The notes below the pieces were generated by a model that did not search any database, had not been told where the DNA came from, and was given only the letters and a program-made list of their open reading frames with translations. DNA of 64,000 bases from NCBI RefSeq assembly GCF_014218355.1, contig NZ_AP023368.1, positions 5,519,501 through 5,583,500 on the forward strand, in the 5' to 3' direction. This document shows positions 61,111 through 64,000 of the stretch, in pieces. Made by a program: the position numbers and the translations under genes. Every line of letters starts with the position of its first letter. The first letter of the stretch is position 1. This DNA comes from Anaerocolumna chitinilytica. Its GTDB lineage: Bacteria > Bacillota > Clostridia > Lachnospirales > Lachnospiraceae.

Positions 61111-61668
61111 TTACACCCACCCAAAACATTGAAACTCTTTGTTGTACTCAACTTCTAAGACTTCTCCGTATGCTATTACATCTATCCCTGCATACCTTCT
61201 TATAACTCCCCCATGTGCGACAACAACTATCTTCTCATATCCAAGATCATAGTACTTATCCATTACAGGCTTCGTACGTTTGATAATTTCAGAAATTGTC
61301 TCCCATTTTTTTGTTTCCCCTTGGGGATATTCCCCGCGGCACTTAATGAATTCTTTATGTAAATTTGAATTTTCTTCTTCTCCCTTTACTTGAAAAGTCT
61401 TATCCGGAAGGAATTCATGTAGGTCTATTTCCACCAGGATATCCAAGTTAGCATTTTTAGAGAGAATAGCTGCCGTATACAATGCCCTTGTATAAGGCGA
61501 AGCTACAATTATCTGGCAGCCTTGCAGCAGCGGACTCCTAGAAGCCTCTTTCGCCTGTGCTATCCCAAGCTCTGTTAATGGAGCCATATCTCTTCCCATT
61601 CCGATAAACCCTTTTTCGTCCACATAGGTTTTGTCCGGTTCCCCGTGTCTTACGAATACAATCTTCAT
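61111..61668 (-). CDS. Histidine phosphatase family protein (185 aa)
   Basis: Phosphoglycerate-mutase-like phosphatase. The phosphohistidine motif is FVRHGEPD at residues 5-12, the second Arg is in ASPYTRALYTA, and the second His is in VVAHGGVIRRYAG. This group includes broad phosphatases and alpha-ribazole phosphatase (CobC), but there is nothing specific here. Follows the cupin gene across a 16-bp tandem repeat; GGGGGG precedes the ATG. Confidence 0.88.
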   Translation of the reverse strand: MKIVFVRHGEPDKTYVDEKGFIGMGRDMAPLTELGIAQAKEASRSPLLQGCQIIVASPYTRALYTAAILSKNANLDILVEIDLHEFLPDKTFQVKGEEENSNLHKEFIKCRGEYPQGETKKWETISEIIKRTKPVMDKYYDLGYEKIVVVAHGGVIRRYAGIDVIAYGEVLEVEYNKEFQCFGWV

Positions 61669-61689
61669 AGTATAAATCCCCCCTATAGG

Positions 61690-61747
61690 TTGCTTCTATT
61701 GCTCGTTGCTTCTATTGCTCGTTGCTTCTATTGCTCGTTGCCTCAAT
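61690..61747. repeat. 16-bp tandem repeat, three and a half copies
   Basis: TTGCTTCTATTGCTCG occurs at 61690, 61706 and 61722, followed by the degenerate TTGCCTCAATT at 61738 that runs into the cupin stop codon. It lies between the cupin and phosphatase genes. Repeat number could vary by slippage and would change the spacing between the two genes. Confidence 0.85.
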
Positions 61748-62201
61748 TCGGCTCTGATGTCCACAATGGATCAATAGCTGAGCCAGGAAAACTACGACGT
61801 TGCTCATTTGATTTTTGTAAGTACATATCATCATCCGGATAGTAACAAGTGTCTTCCTTTTCATTTGTTCCTACATCTAAAATAACCAAATTATCACTGC
61901 CAGAATTATAAAATGTATGAGCAATGTTTTGTGCTGCCGGCTTAGCAAAAAAATCACCTTGCTTTACGGGCACTTCTTTGTCGTTCAGTCGTAACGTGCC
62001 GGTCCCTGAAAGGACCATAAAAAATTCTTCCTGCTGGGAATGACTATGGTACTTCGTGCTGTAGGCTTTTGGTGGAACAGTATCAATATTAACATAAATT
62101 TTTTGGCTGCCTGCTGCTGCACCTAACGATTTTGTGATTAAGCCAACAGAATCCTTCCAGATATAATCATTCGTAAACAGATCAACGTTTTTTATCTCCA
62201 T
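61743..62201 (-). CDS. Cupin domain protein (152 aa)
   Basis: Single cupin beta-barrel. Motif 1 is YHSHSQQEEFFMVLSGTGTL (His, His, Glu metal ligands) about residues 51-70 and motif 2 is PAAQNIAHTFYNSGSDNL with the last His. Such small cupins are isomerases, dioxygenases or sugar-binding proteins; none can be chosen. It follows the rfbD-like gene by 14 bp and may share its transcript. Confidence 0.82.
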   Translation of the reverse strand: MEIKNVDLFTNDYIWKDSVGLITKSLGAAAGSQKIYVNIDTVPPKAYSTKYHSHSQQEEFFMVLSGTGTLRLNDKEVPVKQGDFFAKPAAQNIAHTFYNSGSDNLVILDVGTNEKEDTCYYPDDDMYLQKSNEQRRSFPGSAIDPLWTSEPN

Positions 62202-62215
62202 ATACTACTCCTTCA

Positions 62216-63076
62216 TTATATTAATGGCTGCTTCCCATTGTATTCTTTTAGAAATCTCTTCAAAGCATTCTTCCATTCCGGTAATGATTCAAACCCGTTT
62301 TCCACCAGTTTACTACTATCCATTCGGCTGTTAAAGGGTCTCTTTGCCTTTGCACCATACTCTTCACTAGTTATTGGAATAATTTCAATAGTTTTACTCG
62401 TGTACTCAAATATTTCTTGAGCAAATTCATACCAGGAGCAGAAACCTTCATTTGATACATTGTACTTTCCATATTTATTTGTCTGAATCATATCCACTAA
62501 AATTTTAGCCACATCTATGGTATATGTCGGTGAACCAATCTGGTCTGAAACTACCTTAATGCTATTCTGAGTATCAGCAAGTTTCAGCATAGACTTAACA
62601 AAATTTTTTCCGTTAATTCCATATAACCACGAAACTCTTACTATAAAATATTTATCCAGCAGTTCTTCAACTGCCACTTCTCCCTGATACTTACTTTTTC
62701 CATACTGGCTGACCGGGTTTCTTTCAGCCTCTGCTTGCCATGGTTCTATGCCATCTCCACTGAATACATAATCAGTGCTTATATACAATAGAGTAATATC
62801 GTATTTATTGCACGCTAATGCAAGGTTTCTTGTTCCCTCTGCATTAATTAAATTACATTTATCTACTTCGTCTTCAGCCTTATCAACTGCAGTATAACCG
62901 GCACAATGAATTATTACATTTGGCATTATATTCTCTATCATCTGAAAGACAGCCTTTTGAATGGTTATATCACAGTCTTTTGAACCGATGCCGACAGCAT
63001 CTATGCTTCTTTTCTTCAGTTCTTTCAAAACGTCGTAACCTAACTGCCCTGTGGCACCTGTTACTAAAACCTTCAT
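62216..63076 (-). CDS. rfbD: dTDP-4-dehydrorhamnose reductase family protein (286 aa)
   Basis: Extended short-chain dehydrogenase that in RfbD reduces dTDP-4-dehydro-rhamnose to dTDP-rhamnose. Nucleotide-binding motif VTGATGQLGYDVLKEL at residues 4-19, CAGYTAVDKAEDE (typical of RfbD), STDYVFSGDG and the catalytic YGKSK (Y-x3-K) are all present. No other rml genes are in the window, so it may be a sugar-nucleotide reductase for another product. Confidence 0.88.
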   Translation of the reverse strand: MKVLVTGATGQLGYDVLKELKKRSIDAVGIGSKDCDITIQKAVFQMIENIMPNVIIHCAGYTAVDKAEDEVDKCNLINAEGTRNLALACNKYDITLLYISTDYVFSGDGIEPWQAEAERNPVSQYGKSKYQGEVAVEELLDKYFIVRVSWLYGINGKNFVKSMLKLADTQNSIKVVSDQIGSPTYTIDVAKILVDMIQTNKYGKYNVSNEGFCSWYEFAQEIFEYTSKTIEIIPITSEEYGAKAKRPFNSRMDSSKLVENGFESLPEWKNALKRFLKEYNGKQPLI

Positions 63077-63164
63077 TTATTTCATGACCTTTCATTTGCT
63101 TTACCTGTTATCTTTTTTCTAACCACATATTATTAATAAGCCATCCATTAACTCTTGAAGAGAC

Positions 63165-63860
63165 TTAATTAAAAATCCAATAAATGCTGTTCTCAGATAT
63201 ATTAAATCCAAGCTTCTTTTGCAATGCCATCGACTTTGTATTATTTACTTCAACCTGCGCATAAGGTATAGCGCTCATATCAAGTATTTTGTTCACCATA
63301 TAACTTTCAAGAACTGTGCCATAACCCAGATGCCGGTATTCAGGAAATACCTCTAACAACCCTATGCTGCCTTCCAAATGAGTTCCAATAAAGCCTACAA
63401 GAACTTCATCTTTATATCCCCCATATATACTGCCGTCTTTTAAAAGAGCTCTAATTTCTGAATCTGACAGCAAATCATAATGTTTCAAGACTGAATCTGC
63501 ATGGTTGATATCTAACTGTCTTACTTCTATACTTTTATCTATAACCAGTTTATCTTTGCTCAGATAAGCTGCTTGAAAGCATTCAAGTTTATTGTTTAAT
63601 CCGAATTTATTTGATATATAGTCTGCCATGAATTGCTGATGCGCTACAATAAGACTGCATTCAGATATCTTACTAAGTACTTCATGCCCTTTTTCAAAGG
63701 AAGCTGCAGATATCATTAGGGCATTGCTTTTTAGTTCTTTCATTAACACACAATCTGAATCTGCATATAAGATATCGGCGGTGTTCCTATTGATAGGTTC
63801 AATCATCCCGATATGCAGCAGTTGGTCCTTCATCAAGTATTTTATTGCTTTCTCTTTCAT
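63165..63860 (-). CDS. GNAT-fold acetyltransferase (231 aa)
   Basis: The C-terminal half has the GNAT motif EVFPEYRHLGYGTVLESYMV (consensus R/QxxGxG/A) about residues 173-192 and QVEVNNTKSMALQKKLGF. The N-terminal 120 residues are a divergent domain of the kind seen in two-domain GNAT proteins. Substrate unknown. Its ATG follows AGGAAG. It precedes the rfbD-like gene by 88 bp. Confidence 0.78.
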   Translation of the reverse strand: MKEKAIKYLMKDQLLHIGMIEPINRNTADILYADSDCVLMKELKSNALMISAASFEKGHEVLSKISECSLIVAHQQFMADYISNKFGLNNKLECFQAAYLSKDKLVIDKSIEVRQLDINHADSVLKHYDLLSDSEIRALLKDGSIYGGYKDEVLVGFIGTHLEGSIGLLEVFPEYRHLGYGTVLESYMVNKILDMSAIPYAQVEVNNTKSMALQKKLGFNISENSIYWIFN

Positions 63861-63922
63861 CTGTTTTCTTCCTTTTGCCTTTGTAGTTAAAACTATAAAT
63901 CATCTTCCGCTAACCCTCATTA

Positions 63923-64000
63923 TCAGAACCAGATAATTCTTATAATAGAATATATCACAATTACCCATATGGCTACAATCGGTAAAGCCAAATACCATTT
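63923..64000 (-). CDS. Partial ORF, C-terminus of a possible membrane protein
   Basis: On the minus strand the last 78 bases read KWYLALPIVAIWVIVIYSI... then a TGA at 63923-63925. A hydrophobic helix at a C-terminus suggests a membrane protein that continues beyond the window. Too short to be sure. Confidence 0.3.
   Translation of the reverse strand, partial: KWYLALPIVAIWVIVIYSIIRIIWF

Noticed and set aside
1..64000. Prophage, insertion sequence, defence island, rRNA or tRNA genes
   Set aside because: No transposase, integrase, phage structural gene, restriction or toxin pair, rRNA or tRNA cloverleaf was recognised on either strand.

Overview
The window is chromosomal DNA from a spore-forming, anaerobic, low-GC Gram-positive bacterium, most likely a member of the Lachnospiraceae (Clostridium cluster XIVa, Anaerocolumna/Lachnoclostridium-like). 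Sporulation genes (cotJA-cotJB-cotJC, spmA-spmB, a spore photoproduct lyase homologue), strict-anaerobe enzymes (class III ribonucleotide reductase NrdD/NrdG, PPi-type phosphofructokinase), a T-box controlled metG, a large Bacillus-type SRP RNA and strong AGGAGG ribosome binding sites all point there. The genus is an inference. I see no rRNA, tRNA, prophage, transposase or CRISPR array.

Layout. 0-4.7 kb: HD-GYP protein, murA, a divergent shikimate-kinase-like protein, a flavin reductase and a small Ig-like protein. 4.7-11.2 kb: CBS/DRTGG pyrophosphatase and two large unrecognised proteins (TPR plus low-complexity plus P-loop; cyclic-nucleotide-binding-like). 11.3-12.3 kb: SRP RNA and tadA. 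12.5-21.6 kb: radical SAM activase, acetyltransferases, a protein with nine 13-residue repeats, YqeY, an ABC-F ATPase and the nrdD-nrdG operon behind probable NrdR boxes. 21.8-27.7 kb: a palindromic repeat element, PPi-PFK, rsmA, tatD, the cotJ operon and an ArsR-like regulator. 27.9-38.7 kb: a glutaminase-A/DUF4965-like protein, metG with its T-box, and a mannoside operon (GH38 mannosidase, ROK kinase, GntR regulator, mannose-6-phosphate isomerase) with a clear promoter and operator. 38.7-45.1 kb: DUF885 lipoprotein, a 73-bp tandem hairpin array, an ABC-2 exporter and spmA-spmB. 45.4-52.2 kb: abrB opposite an operon of rsmI, a tRNA methyltransferase, ricT, holB, yaaR, a guanylate-kinase-like gene and an Orn/Lys/Arg decarboxylase. 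52.4-64 kb: FMN reductase, SPL homologue, IlvD/Edd dehydratase, a Ni/Co importer (cbiM-cbiQ-cbiO) with a CsoR/InrS-type regulator, argC with ARG boxes, then a phosphatase, a cupin, an rfbD-like reductase and an acetyltransferase.

The backbone (decarboxylase, nucleotide kinase, yaaR, holB, ricT, trmN6-like, rsmI, inverted abrB, metG, tatD, rsmA, plus tadA-SRP RNA) matches the gene content and much of the order of the origin-proximal region of Bacillus subtilis, opened here by insertion of metabolic, sporulation and transport genes.

The most unusual signals are non-coding: two copies of a long palindrome holding a variable number of 20-bp repeats (21.8 and 54.3 kb), a 73-bp tandem array whose hairpin stems co-vary (40.5 kb, with a decayed relative at 46.7 kb), and a G-tract operator candidate in front of cbiM. 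Among proteins, the shikimate-kinase homologue lacks the shikimate-binding arginine, and the mannose-6-phosphate isomerase carries a degenerate kinase-like N-terminal domain. I did not find a convincing new defence or mobile system.
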